Counted from the stretch's first letter, positions 16,436 to 25,263 are shown. The stretch: DNA of 38,640 nucleotides from Gammaproteobacteria bacterium (GCA_017577365.1 PKRJ01000033.1:1-38640); one strand, 5' to 3'. Translations and numbers: made by a program. Notes: generated from the sequence alone by a model not told the origin.

Positions 16436-17529
16436 TCGTGGTATCGGTTCACGCGATAGCCTTCGCGCGCGATCAGAGCATCGCGATTCGCGAGCTCGAG
16501 GTCGTGCTCGATCATCTCCCGGATCATGCTCTCGAAGCTGATCTCGGGTTGCCAACCGAGCTTTCGTCTCGCCTTCGACGCGTCTCCGAGCAGGCTGTCG
16601 ACTTCCGTCGGACGGAAGTAGCGCGAGTCTATGCGCACGATGGTTCTTCCCGAAGCCGCGTCGATGCCGTGCTCGTCGAGCCCTTTGCCGCGCCATTCGA
16701 GATCGAAGCCCAGGAAGCCCGCGGCGATCTCGACGAGCTCGCGGACCGAGCGCTGCTCGCCGGTCGCGATCACGAAGTCGTCCGGCTCGGGCTGCTGCAG
16801 CATCAGCCACTGCGCGCGCACGTAGTCGCGGGCGTGCCCCCAGTCGCGGCGCGCGTCGAGATTGCCGAGGTAGAGGCAATCCTCGAGGCCCGCCTTGATG
16901 CGCGCGAGCCCTCGCGTGACCTTGCGGGTCACGAACGTCTCACCGCGCAGCGGCGACTCGTGATTGAACAGGATGCCGTTGCACGCGTATATCCCGTAGG
17001 CCTCTCGGTAATTCACCGTGACCCAGTACGCGTAGACCTTCGCGGCCGCGTACGGCGAGCGCGGATAGAACGGCGTCGTCTCGCGCTGCGGCGTCTCGAC
17101 GACGCGCCCGAACATCTCCGACGAGGACGCCTGATAGAAGCGCGTATGGCGGGTGAGCCCGCAGATCCGGATGGCCTCGAGCAAACGCAGCGTGCCGAGC
17201 GCGTCGACGTTCGCCGTGTACTCCGGCGTCTCGAACGAGACCGCGACGTGGCTTTGCGCGGCCAGGTTGTAAATCTCGTGCGGGCGCACCTCCTGCACGA
17301 TGCGGATCAGATTCGTCGCGTCGGTCAGGTCGCCGTAGTGCAGGATGAGGCGCCGCCCGAGCTTGTGCGGATCCTCGTAGAGGTGATCGATGCGGTCGGT
17401 GTTGAACAGCGACGCCCGCCGCTTGATGCCGTGCACCTCGTAGCCTTTGTCGAGCAGCAGCTCGGCAAGATACGCGCCGTCCTGGCCGGTGATCCCGGTG
17501 ATCAACGCGCGTTTTCGCTCATTCGGCAT
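16432..17529 (-). CDS. gmd: GDP-mannose 4,6-dehydratase
   Basis: A 365-residue extended SDR that converts GDP-mannose to GDP-4-keto-6-deoxymannose, the first step to GDP-fucose or GDP-rhamnose. TGITGQDG (11-18) is the NADP motif, the QASSSEMFG block is at 133-141 with the catalytic acid E138, and the active-site pair is Y160xxxK164. FNHESPLRGETFVTRKV is the conserved substrate loop. The ATG at 17529 has GAGGA about nine bases upstream; a TTG one codon earlier is not preferred. It overlaps fcl, and asnB ends 22 bases upstream, so one transcript is likely. Pairing with Fcl fixes the pathway as GDP-L-fucose. Confidence 0.97.
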   Translation of the reverse strand: MPNERKRALITGITGQDGAYLAELLLDKGYEVHGIKRRASLFNTDRIDHLYEDPHKLGRRLILHYGDLTDATNLIRIVQEVRPHEIYNLAAQSHVAVSFETPEYTANVDALGTLRLLEAIRICGLTRHTRFYQASSSEMFGRVVETPQRETTPFYPRSPYAAAKVYAYWVTVNYREAYGIYACNGILFNHESPLRGETFVTRKVTRGLARIKAGLEDCLYLGNLDARRDWGHARDYVRAQWLMLQQPEPDDFVIATGEQRSVRELVEIAAGFLGFDLEWRGKGLDEHGIDAASGRTIVRIDSRYFRPTEVDSLLGDASKARRKLGWQPEISFESMIREMIEHDLELANRDALIAREGYRVNRYHE

Positions 17530-17551
17530 CAAGATCCGTCCTCGTTGGGCC

Positions 17552-19348
17552 TCAGACGTCGCTCGGCATCGCGAATGCCGCTTGGCAACCCTGCGCGTCG
17601 CCGCGAGCGTTGGCGATGCCGTCCGGGAAGAGACTCGTGAGCACGTGCTCCTGGAACGGCCTGCCGCCGTCGACCCCTTTCAGATAATAACGTGGGATGC
17701 CGAAGCCCTTCTTGCGGCGGTCGAGTATCCGCTCCGACAGCACGTCCCGATAGGCTCGGCGAACGAGGCCCTTGAGCTCGCCGCTCGGGAAGCGCACCGA
17801 CTCGTCGAGCGAGAACGAGAACTCGACGATCGAGCGCGCGAGCAGCGGCACGCGCGCCTCGAGCGAGACCGCCATGCTCGTGCGGTCGACCTTGGTCAGC
17901 ACGAGATCGGGCATGAACGTATGGAAATCGAGGTACTGCAGGCGCGTGTAGAGCGGCAAGTCCTCGCGCCAGTACCTTCGGAACAGCCACCAGTCGTCGT
18001 AATCCTTCGGCACGCCGAGGTCGGCGCGGTACTTCTCTTTGTCGCGCTCCGGCATGCCGCCCATGATCAGGCCCCAAAGCCGCGGGCCCCCGCTCAACGC
18101 CGTCTCGGCGAGCGTCGCGAGCTTCGTGAGCGGGTGGCGGCGCGGGAAGCGGCTCCGAAGCAGATGCGCCGCGCCGCCGACCAAGCCGGACCACGTCGGG
18201 TATTTCGAGTAACGCGCGAAGCGCGGATAGGTGCGATAACCGCCGAACACCTCGTCGCCGCCGTCGCCGGTGAGCACGACCTTGACGTTCTCTCGCGCGA
18301 CCTTCGAGACCAGATAGGTCGGCATCGCCGATTCGTCGGCGAAAGGCTCGTCGAACCACTTCTCGAGGCTCGGCAGGAGATCGGCCGCGTCGTCCGGCAT
18401 CAGGATGCGCTCGTGGTGCCGCGTGCCGAACGAGGTCGCGACCTCGCGCGCGTAAGGCGTCTCGGAGACTTCGTCCGAATCGAAGCCGATCGAGAAGGTG
18501 GCGATATCGGGCACGCCGATGCGGGAGGCGGCCGCGACGACGACGCTCGAGTCGACGCCGCCCGAGAGAAAGAAGCCGACCGGCACGTCGGCGACGACCT
18601 GATCGCGGACCGACTGCTCGATCAGCGCGCGAAGCTCCTCGCACGCCTCGTCGAGGTCGGGCTTGCGCGGCCGCGGGGGCACGTCGAGCGTCCAGTAGGG
18701 CCGCGGCGGCTCGAGGCGGCCGGTCGCGGGATCGAACGAGGTCCAATGCGCCGGCAGAAGCTTGAAGCAGTTGCGATACAGCGTCTTCGGCGCGGGCACG
18801 TAGCGGTAGCTCAAGAAGTCGTAGAGCGCCGTGCCGTCGATCTCGAGCGCGCCCTCGCCGCAGGCCGCGACGATCGCTTTGAGCTCGGAGCCGAACACGA
18901 GCGATCGGCCGTCGTAGTAGTAATACAGCGGCTTGATACCGGCGCGATCGCGAAAGAGCTTGAGACGCCCCCGCCTCGCGTCCCAGATCGCGATGGCGAA
19001 CATGCCGTCGATCCGATCGACGAAGCCGTCGCCCCACTCGAGATAGGCGTTCAGCGCGACCTCGGTATCGGAGTCGGTCCGAAACGCGTGACCGCGCCTC
19101 TCGAGCTCCTCGCGCAAGCGGCGCCAGCCGTAAATCTCGCCGTTGAACGCGATCCAGGTCTCGCCGTCCGGCGCAAGCATCGGCTGCCCGGCGGCCTCGC
19201 CGAGATCGATGATCGACAGGCGTTGGAAACCGACTTTGACCGGACCGTCGAGCCGCAGGCGACGCGCATCGGGCCCGCGGTGGGCGATCGCGTCGAGGGC
19301 TTTGGCGTAGTCGAGCGACGGGTCGGTTCCTCCGACGAAGCCGCACAC
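17552..19348 (-). CDS. asnB: glutamine-dependent asparagine synthetase-type amidotransferase
   Basis: A 598-residue protein starting M-C-G-F, so C2 is the N-terminal nucleophile that hydrolyses glutamine. The glutaminase domain (about 1-200) has AHRGPD, GFQRLSIID, FNGEIY and DSDTE. The synthetase domain has the ATP pyrophosphatase loop SGGVDSS (262-268) and a TGDGGDEVFGGYR segment. Length and architecture match AsnB, which makes asparagine from aspartate; close relatives in polysaccharide loci instead amidate uronic acids. The start codon is GTG at 19348, set by the need for cysteine at position 2. It heads the minus-strand operon with gmd, fcl and fkbM and diverges from the GT4 gene, so a role in glycan decoration is at least as likely as amino-acid supply. 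Confidence 0.9.
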   Translation of the reverse strand: MCGFVGGTDPSLDYAKALDAIAHRGPDARRLRLDGPVKVGFQRLSIIDLGEAAGQPMLAPDGETWIAFNGEIYGWRRLREELERRGHAFRTDSDTEVALNAYLEWGDGFVDRIDGMFAIAIWDARRGRLKLFRDRAGIKPLYYYYDGRSLVFGSELKAIVAACGEGALEIDGTALYDFLSYRYVPAPKTLYRNCFKLLPAHWTSFDPATGRLEPPRPYWTLDVPPRPRKPDLDEACEELRALIEQSVRDQVVADVPVGFFLSGGVDSSVVVAAASRIGVPDIATFSIGFDSDEVSETPYAREVATSFGTRHHERILMPDDAADLLPSLEKWFDEPFADESAMPTYLVSKVARENVKVVLTGDGGDEVFGGYRTYPRFARYSKYPTWSGLVGGAAHLLRSRFPRRHPLTKLATLAETALSGGPRLWGLIMGGMPERDKEKYRADLGVPKDYDDWWLFRRYWREDLPLYTRLQYLDFHTFMPDLVLTKVDRTSMAVSLEARVPLLARSIVEFSFSLDESVRFPSGELKGLVRRAYRDVLSERILDRRKKGFGIPRYYLKGVDGGRPFQEHVLTSLFPDGIANARGDAQGCQAAFAMPSDV

Positions 19349-19489
19349 GTTTCGATGACTCCAGATTCCGGCCGTCGGCGGCGCTGCGACACTCTAGGGG
19401 TTGAGCGCGGCGCATGCAAACGCGCGACGCCGACGGGAAGCCGGTATCATGCCCGGACCGCGGCGCCGGCCTCGTGATCCGAACCCCGA

Positions 19490-20563
19490 ATGACCCTCAG
19501 AATCGCCCACGTCAACGTCACGAAAGGCTATCGTGGCGGCGAGCGTCAAACCGAGCTCTTGATTCGCGGCCTCGCGGGCCGGATCGAGCAGGTGCTCGTC
19601 GCGCGCCGGGGCGAGCCGCTCGCGGAGCGCGTGCAAGGGCTTCCCGTCGAGCTGCGGCTCGTCGCGGGACACCCGCTCGGCGTCGCCGCGGCCCTCGGCG
19701 GCGTCGATCTCGTGCACGTGCACGAGGGGCGGAGCGTCTACGCCGCGTACCTGCGCCGGCTCTTCGGCGGCGCGCCGTACGTCGTCACGCGGCGGGTCGA
19801 CAATCCGATCCGCCGTCATCGTCTCGCGTATCGTGCATACCGCGGTGCGGCGCGCATCGTCGCCGTCGCGCGGCAGGTCGCCGACGTCGTCAGGGACTTC
19901 GATCCCGGGCTCGAGGTCGACGTCATCTACTCGAGCAGCAGCGGGTTCAGGGTCGACCGCGAGCGCGCCGCGGCGATCCGACGCGCGTTCGGCGCCGAGA
20001 TCCTCGTCGGCAACGTGGCTGCGCTCGACAACGGGCAGAAGGCGCAGGAGCACATCATCGCGGTCGCGCGCCGGATGCAAAGCACGCATCCGCACGTGCA
20101 TTTCGTGCTCGTCGGCGATGGACGCGACGAGGCGATGTTGAAGGCCGCCGCGATGGACGTCGACAACTTGAGCTTCACGGGGTTCGTCGACAACGTCGGC
20201 GACTACCTCGCCGCGTTCGACATCTTCATCCTGCCGTCGCGGCGCGAAGGCATCGGCAGCATCCTGCTCGACGCGATGGAGCGGCGGCTCCCGATCATCG
20301 CGACGCGCGTCGGCGGCGTGCCCGAGATCGTGATCGACGGCGTCAACGGGCTGCTGATCGAGCCAGACCGGCCGGACCAGCTGCACGACGCGATCGTGCG
20401 GCTTGCCGCGTCGGCGGAGCTGAGACGCCGTCTGGGCGAGCAGGGCCCGCGGATCGCGGCGGGCTTCACGAGCGACGTGATGTGCTCGAAATATCTCGCC
20501 CTGTACCGGACGATAGCCGCCGCCGGGGCCCGAGCGGATACAATGCGGCGGACCGAAAGTTGA
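19490..20563 (+). CDS. glycosyltransferase family 4
   Basis: A 357-residue retaining GT-B glycosyltransferase. The N-terminal donor-independent half opens with KGYRGGERQTELL (12-24), a loop typical of LPS and capsule GT4 enzymes. The C-terminal half has GNVAALDNGQK, FVLVGDGRDE, LSFTGF and the catalytic stretch SRREGIGSILLDAM (250-263), where the family EX7E appears as E253...D261, a substitution seen in some LPS transferases. The RVGGVPEIV segment follows. The protein is cytosolic and probably membrane-peripheral, adding a sugar to the LPS core. It begins a plus-strand operon with hldD, waaF and kdkA. The ATG at 19490 has only a poor ribosome-binding site. Donor and acceptor are not identified. 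Confidence 0.87.
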   Translation: MTLRIAHVNVTKGYRGGERQTELLIRGLAGRIEQVLVARRGEPLAERVQGLPVELRLVAGHPLGVAAALGGVDLVHVHEGRSVYAAYLRRLFGGAPYVVTRRVDNPIRRHRLAYRAYRGAARIVAVARQVADVVRDFDPGLEVDVIYSSSSGFRVDRERAAAIRRAFGAEILVGNVAALDNGQKAQEHIIAVARRMQSTHPHVHFVLVGDGRDEAMLKAAAMDVDNLSFTGFVDNVGDYLAAFDIFILPSRREGIGSILLDAMERRLPIIATRVGGVPEIVIDGVNGLLIEPDRPDQLHDAIVRLAASAELRRRLGEQGPRIAAGFTSDVMCSKYLALYRTIAAAGARADTMRRTES

Positions 20564-20601
20564 GCCGCGGCGGCGTGACGGATGGTTGAGGTTCTCCATC
20601 G

Positions 20602-21552
20602 ATGACGCGATCCGAGATGATCGTCGTGACGGGCGGTGCCGGCTTCATCGGCAGCCATATCGTCCGCGCCCTCTGCGGTCGCGGCGAGGACGTCGTCGTC
20701 GTCGACGATCTGACCGACGGCCGCAAGTTCCGCAATCTCGTCGACAGCGATATCGCCGATTACTGGGATAAGGATCACGCGCTCGAGCGGCTCCGGAAGG
20801 GGCCGGCACCGCGCGCCGTGTTTCACGAGGGCGCGTGCGCGGTCACGACCGAGTGGAACGGCCGGTACATGATGGACGCGAACTACCGGTACTCGTGCGA
20901 GCTCCTCGAGTACTGCCTCGAGAAACGCGTGCCCCTGATCTACGCGTCGTCGGCCGCCGTCTACGGCAAGAGCCGGAGATTCATCGAGAACGACCCGAGC
21001 GCGGAACGGCCGCTGAACGTCTACGGCTACTCCAAGCTCTTGTTCGACCGTTACGTGCGCCGACGCTTGCCCGATGCGCGCTCGCAGGTCGCGGGCCTCA
21101 GATATTTCAACGTCTACGGTCCGGGCGAGGCGCACAAGGAGCGCATGGCGAGCATCGTCCATCATCTGCACCGCCAGATCGCGGCAGAGGGCGAGGCGCG
21201 GCTGTTCGGCGAGTTCGACGGCTTCGGACCGGGGGAGCAGCGGCGCGACTTCGTCTACGTCGAAGACGTCGTGCGCGTGAACCTCTGGCTGCTCGACCGC
21301 GGCGTCTCGGGAATCTTCAACGTCGGGACGGGCCAGAGCGCGAGCTTCAACGACGTCGCGCGCGCGGTGATTCGCTGGCACGGCCGCGGAACGATCCGCT
21401 ACATCCCGTTTCCGGACGATCTCGCGGGAAGCTATCAGAGCTTCACCGAGGCCGATCTCGGGGCACTGCGCCGAGCCGGCTACGATGCGCCTTTCGTCGG
21501 CGTTGAGGCCGGCGTGCCGGCATGCCTCGACGCGCTCGCGCGCGGGTCGTGA
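20602..21552 (+). CDS. hldD: ADP-L-glycero-D-manno-heptose 6-epimerase
   Basis: A 316-residue extended SDR that converts ADP-D-glycero- to ADP-L-glycero-D-manno-heptose, the precursor of inner-core heptose. Features are the TGGAGFIG nucleotide loop (10-17), the diagnostic FHEGACAVTTEWNG (74-87) and YMMDANYRYS (89-98), SSAAVYG (116-122) and Y141xxxK145. FNVYGPGEAHKERMAS is the conserved substrate region. The ATG at 20602 has GAGG ten bases upstream; the ATG at 20617 gives the N-terminus of the E. coli enzyme (M-I-V-V-T-G-G), so the start could be five codons later. It overlaps waaF, consistent with coordinated supply and use of ADP-heptose. Confidence 0.96.
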   Translation: MTRSEMIVVTGGAGFIGSHIVRALCGRGEDVVVVDDLTDGRKFRNLVDSDIADYWDKDHALERLRKGPAPRAVFHEGACAVTTEWNGRYMMDANYRYSCELLEYCLEKRVPLIYASSAAVYGKSRRFIENDPSAERPLNVYGYSKLLFDRYVRRRLPDARSQVAGLRYFNVYGPGEAHKERMASIVHHLHRQIAAEGEARLFGEFDGFGPGEQRRDFVYVEDVVRVNLWLLDRGVSGIFNVGTGQSASFNDVARAVIRWHGRGTIRYIPFPDDLAGSYQSFTEADLGALRRAGYDAPFVGVEAGVPACLDALARGS

Positions 21553-22628
21553 GCGTGGGCGAGAAGCTCCTCGTCGTCGGCCCTTCGTGGGTCGGCGACA
21601 TGGTCCTCGCGCAGTCGCTGTACAAGCTGCTCCGCACGCGCTCGCCTCGCGCCGTGATCGACGTCGTCGCGCCGCGATGGTCGTTGCCGCTCCTCGAGCG
21701 AATGCCCGAGGTGCGGCGCGGCGTCGAGCTCGCGGCGGGTCACGGCGAGCTCGCGCTCGGAGTGCGTTGGACGCTCGGGCGAAGGCTGGCCGACGAGCGT
21801 TACGACCGCGCGATCGTCCTGCCGCGGTCGTTCAAGTCCGCGCTCGTGCCGTTCTTCGCGCGGGTTCCGCGGCGCACGGGTTTTCTCGGCGAGGCGCGCT
21901 GGGGCTTGATCAACGATATTCGCCCCTTCGAGCCGGAGCGGCTCGATCAGACGGTCAAGCGTTTCGTCGCGCTCGGCTTGGCGCGCGGCGAGACGTTGCC
22001 GGAGCGTATCGAGAACCCCGCGCTCGAGGTGCGTTCCGCGTCGTTCGCCGCGCTCGATGCGCGGCTCGGGCTCTCGGGCCGAGGTCCCGCGGTCTCATTG
22101 ATGCCGGGCGCAGAGTACGGACCGGCGAAGCAATGGCCGGTCGACCGTTACGCCGAGCTCGCCGGTCGGCTCGCCGCCGAAGGGCTCGCGGTCTGGGTGC
22201 TCGGCTCGGCGAAAGAGCGCGCGCTCGGGGAGACGATCGCCGCGGCGGACGCGGCCGGGCGCATACGCAACCTGTGCGGCGAGACGCGCCTCGAGGAAGC
22301 CGTCGACGTGCTCGCGGCGAGCACCGTCGCGGTGACGAACGACTCGGGGCTGATGCACGTCGCCGCTGCGGTCGGCACGCACGTCGTCGCGATCTACGGC
22401 TCGTCGAGCCCGCGCTTCACGCCGCCGATGACGGACGCGCGCACGATCGTGCATCTCGGGCTCGACTGCAGCCCGTGCTTCGAGCGTCGATGCCCGCTCG
22501 GCCATCTGCGCTGCCTCAACGATATCGAGGTCGCGCAAGTGCTCGCCGCCGCGCTCGCGGCCGTCCGCGCGCGCGAAGGCGAGACGCGCGGCCGCGGACT
22601 GCTTCGCGAAAGGGAGGCCGATGACTGA
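21549..22628 (+). CDS. waaF: lipopolysaccharide heptosyltransferase II
   Basis: A 359-residue GT9 glycosyltransferase that adds the second L-glycero-D-manno-heptose to the LPS inner core. Diagnostic segments are VVGPSWVGDMVLAQSLY near the start, PGAEYGPAKQWP in the middle, TNDSGLMHVAAAVGTH and IYGSSSPRFTPP, and CFERRCPLGHLRCL near the C-terminus. The start is taken as GTG at 21549, overlapping the hldD stop as GTGA; a second GTG two codons later is also possible. No WaaC (heptosyltransferase I) is present in the window. It is followed by kdkA with an eight-base overlap. Confidence 0.95.
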   Translation: MSVGEKLLVVGPSWVGDMVLAQSLYKLLRTRSPRAVIDVVAPRWSLPLLERMPEVRRGVELAAGHGELALGVRWTLGRRLADERYDRAIVLPRSFKSALVPFFARVPRRTGFLGEARWGLINDIRPFEPERLDQTVKRFVALGLARGETLPERIENPALEVRSASFAALDARLGLSGRGPAVSLMPGAEYGPAKQWPVDRYAELAGRLAAEGLAVWVLGSAKERALGETIAAADAAGRIRNLCGETRLEEAVDVLAASTVAVTNDSGLMHVAAAVGTHVVAIYGSSSPRFTPPMTDARTIVHLGLDCSPCFERRCPLGHLRCLNDIEVAQVLAAALAAVRAREGETRGRGLLREREADD

Positions 22629-23358
22629 CGAGCGCTTCGTGCGATCCGGCCGCTCGGTCGTCCTCTGCGATCCGTCGATGACTGAGCAAGACGCGCTCGA
22701 ATTGTTCGATGCCGCGCTGTGGGAAACCGCGGGCCGTCCGCTCGGCGAGCGCACCGGCCGCGGAGCGGTACGCGTGCTGGACCGCGGCGACGGGCCGTGG
22801 GTGCTGCGGCATTACCATCGGGGCGGCTTCGTCTCGCGATTCGTCGAAGACCATTACGTCTGGATGGGACTCGCCCGCGCTCGCTCGATCCGCGAGTGGC
22901 GGTTGCTCCGCCGGCTCGAAGCGCTCGGGCTGCCCGCTCCGAAGCCGATCGCCGCTCACGTGCTGCGCCGCGGGCTCGTCTACCGCGCGGACATCGTGAC
23001 GCGTTTCTTGCCCGATACGCGGCCGCTCTCGGCGCTGATCGACGACGGCACGAGGCTCGACGAGACGTGGCGAGCGATCGGCCGGATGGTGCGGCGCTTC
23101 CACGACTACGGCGTCGAGCATCCCGACCTCACCGCGCACAATATCCTGATCGACTCGTCCGGGCGGGTATTCCTCGTCGATTTCGATAATGCGCGGCTGC
23201 GCGCTCCGGGCGCGTGGCGCGACGCGGGCCTCGCGCGCCTCGAGCGGTCGCTGCGCAAGGTCGCGCTCGAGACGGGGACCCGTTTCGACGAGCAGGGATG
23301 GCGCGAGCTGCTTGCCGGGTATCGCGAGCTCGATACCGAGCAGGCGGCCGTCGGTTAG
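22621..23358 (+). CDS. kdkA: 3-deoxy-D-manno-octulosonate kinase
   Basis: A 245-residue kinase of the KdkA/WaaP fold, which phosphorylates Kdo of the LPS inner core on the cytoplasmic face. The kinase core is visible: VLRHYHRGGF (61-70), VDHY/RxxxEW-type segments around 76-93, the catalytic HPDLTAHNIL (167-176, D169 and N174) and DFDNAR (187-192) as the metal-binding motif. The ATG at 22621 overlaps waaF and has an AAAGGGAGG ribosome-binding site, so it is the last gene of the GT4-hldD-waaF-kdkA operon. It converges with an acyltransferase gene 25 bases away. KdkA is more likely than WaaP because of the short length and the DLTAHNIL motif. Confidence 0.9.
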   Translation: MTDERFVRSGRSVVLCDPSMTEQDALELFDAALWETAGRPLGERTGRGAVRVLDRGDGPWVLRHYHRGGFVSRFVEDHYVWMGLARARSIREWRLLRRLEALGLPAPKPIAAHVLRRGLVYRADIVTRFLPDTRPLSALIDDGTRLDETWRAIGRMVRRFHDYGVEHPDLTAHNILIDSSGRVFLVDFDNARLRAPGAWRDAGLARLERSLRKVALETGTRFDEQGWRELLAGYRELDTEQAAVG

Positions 23359-23379
23359 CGAGCGCTCGCCGTGCGCTCG
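23359..23379. terminator. hairpin between convergent kdkA and acyltransferase genes
   Basis: A seven-base perfect GC-rich stem with a seven-base loop (CGAGCGC...GCGCTCG) fills the 25-base gap. There is no U-tract on either side, so it is at best a weak intrinsic terminator or a processing stem acting on both transcripts. Confidence 0.4.
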
Positions 23380-23383
23380 GGGC

Positions 23384-24319
23384 TCAAAGCTCTCGATAGA
23401 GGTCGGGCAGCGGCGGCGGGCGGCTCTTGAACTTCTTGTAGACCCACAGATATTGCTCGGGCGCGACGCGTATCCTCGACTCGAGCACGTCGAGCCACAG
23501 CCGCGTGTCGCGGATCGGGTCGTCGCTCGGCACGCCTTCGAGCGGCGGGCCGATCGTGACCTCGTAACCGGCGAGGCCGGGGAGCCTGCGCGTGAGATAG
23601 GGCAGCACCGTCGCGCGGCCGAGCTTTGCCAGCTTCGTGACCGCGATGTTCGTCATCGCCGGCTCGCCGAAGAACGACAACAGCGCGCTTTGGTTGCCGA
23701 CATACGTCTGGTCCGGTAAGTAGACGACCATCTTGCCGCGCTTGAGCGCACGCAGCAGGCCGCGCACGTCGTCGCGCGGGAACTGCTCGTCGGTATAGCG
23801 AGCGCGTCCGCGTCGGACGAGCACGTCCATCATCGCGTTGCGCTGGTTGCGATACATGCCGCTCAGTCCGGGCCCGATGCCCTTGAGCGCCGCGAAGCCG
23901 ACGTCGAGCGGCGTGAAATGCGCGCTGACGGCGAGAATGCCGCGTCCTTCGCGCTGCGCGCGCTCGAGATGCTCGAGCCCTTCGATCCGGACGAGGCGGC
24001 GCAGCCGCTCGAAAGGCATGAACCACGCGATGCCGAGCTCGATGACCGACATGCCGATCGCGTCGAAATGTCGGCGCAGCAGCCGCCTGTGCTGCTCCGC
24101 GGACAGCTCGGGGAAACACGCGCGGAGATTGATCGCGGCGATCCGCCTGCGGCGTCGCGACAAGATCCACAAAATCGCGCCGATCACGCGGCCCAACGCG
24201 AGCTGCACCGGATAGGGCAGATGCGCCGACACCTTGAGGCCCGCGAGCAGCAGCCACGTGGGCCAATAGCGCGGGCTGCGGAACCGGGCCAGGGAGAGAT
24301 CGGAGCCGTTCGCGCTCAT
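23384..24319 (-). CDS. LpxL/HtrB-family lipid A acyltransferase (downstream copy)
   Basis: A 311-residue inner-membrane acyltransferase with an N-terminal hydrophobic helix (about 20-52), INLRACFPELS (63-73) and the catalytic HX4D motif H134-F-T-P-L-D139. Later blocks are GMYRNQRNAMMD, YLPDQTYVGNQSA and FFGEPAMTNIAV. The C-terminus has the family APEQYLWVYKKFKSRP stretch. LpxL/LpxM enzymes add secondary fatty acids from acyl-ACP to Kdo2-lipid IVA. The ATG at 24319 overlaps the stop of the upstream paralogue as ATGA. It lies next to kdkA, so it belongs to the LPS block. Whether it is LpxL or LpxM cannot be settled here. Confidence 0.9.
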   Translation of the reverse strand: MSANGSDLSLARFRSPRYWPTWLLLAGLKVSAHLPYPVQLALGRVIGAILWILSRRRRRIAAINLRACFPELSAEQHRRLLRRHFDAIGMSVIELGIAWFMPFERLRRLVRIEGLEHLERAQREGRGILAVSAHFTPLDVGFAALKGIGPGLSGMYRNQRNAMMDVLVRRGRARYTDEQFPRDDVRGLLRALKRGKMVVYLPDQTYVGNQSALLSFFGEPAMTNIAVTKLAKLGRATVLPYLTRRLPGLAGYEVTIGPPLEGVPSDDPIRDTRLWLDVLESRIRVAPEQYLWVYKKFKSRPPPLPDLYREL

Positions 24320-25263
24320 GCCGCCGTGCGCGATCGCGCGTAGACGTCGGGATACGGCGCCGGCCGCCCCTTGAAGCGCTGATGAATCCACCAGTACTGC
24401 TCGGGGCAGAGCCGAATGTAATCCTCGAGCAGGCGGTTCAGCCGTGTGACGTCGGTGACCGGGTCGTCGCTCGGAAAATCGGCGAGCGGCGGGAAGATGT
24501 CGACGACGTAGCGCGCCTCTCCCGGCAGGCGCCGGTAGAAATACGGCAGAACGACCGCGCCGCTTCGCTTCGCGATGCGGCAGACGGCGGTGTTCGTCAT
24601 CGCCGGCACGTTGAAGAACGGCACGAGCGCGGCGCCCTTGTGGCCGTAGCTTTGATCGGAGGCATACCAGACGACCGCGTTCCGCGCGAGGTTGCGCATC
24701 ATCGCGCGAACGTTGTCTTTCGCGAACGTTTCGTCGACGTTGCGGTTGCGCCCGAGCATCATGACGCGGTTCATGACCGGGTTGCGCTGCGGCTTGTACA
24801 TGCCGGTCAGCCGCGGGCAGTACGGTCGGATCGCCGGCGCGCAGAACTCGAGCGGCGTGAAGTGCGCGGAGTACAGGATCACGCCGTTGCCCTTCTCGAG
24901 CGCCGCGCGAAGATGCTCGGTCCCGCGGATCTCCACGCGACGTCTGATCTCGTCGACCGAGCCGAACCAGCCCATCGCCGTCTCGGCGAGCGATGCGCCG
25001 AGGGCCTCGAAGTGCCGAGCGACGAGGTCTTCCCGCTCCTCGGCGGAGAGCTCGGGCATGCAGAGCTCGAGGTTACGGCGCACGACGTGCGCACGCTTCG
25101 CGAGCACGATCCGCCCGATGCGGCCGAGGCGCCTGCCGATCGCGAGCTGGCGCTCGAACGGCAACCGGACGACCATGCGCATCGCGCCGTACAAGAGCCA
25201 CGCGACCGCGTAGCGGGGCGCGGCCAGCGGCCTGTTCCAGAAGCTCGGACGGGGCGATGACAT
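24316..25263 (-). CDS. LpxL/HtrB-family lipid A acyltransferase (upstream copy)
   Basis: A 315-residue paralogue of the next gene, with the same order of motifs: NLELCMPELSAEE, the catalytic HX4E (H134-F-T-P-L-E139), GMYKPQRNPVMN, YASDQSYGHKGA and FFNVPAMTNTAV, ending in CPEQYWWIHQRFKGRP. The acidic residue is glutamate rather than aspartate, which the family tolerates. The ATG at 25263 gives the usual N-terminus; a long upstream extension in frame is rejected. It is the promoter-proximal gene of a two-gene operon, diverging from htpX across a 192-base gap. It most likely catalyses one of the two secondary acylations of lipid A. Confidence 0.9.
   Translation of the reverse strand: MSSPRPSFWNRPLAAPRYAVAWLLYGAMRMVVRLPFERQLAIGRRLGRIGRIVLAKRAHVVRRNLELCMPELSAEEREDLVARHFEALGASLAETAMGWFGSVDEIRRRVEIRGTEHLRAALEKGNGVILYSAHFTPLEFCAPAIRPYCPRLTGMYKPQRNPVMNRVMMLGRNRNVDETFAKDNVRAMMRNLARNAVVWYASDQSYGHKGAALVPFFNVPAMTNTAVCRIAKRSGAVVLPYFYRRLPGEARYVVDIFPPLADFPSDDPVTDVTRLNRLLEDYIRLCPEQYWWIHQRFKGRPAPYPDVYARSRTAA

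Noticed and set aside
19445..19450. TATCAT as the -10 of a promoter for the GT4 operon
   Set aside because: The best TTGAGC candidate for a -35 lies 38 bases upstream, which is too far.
17447..19477. A 676-codon plus-strand frame opposite asnB
   Set aside because: It is a compositional shadow of asnB with Arg/Asp-rich low-information sequence and no motif.
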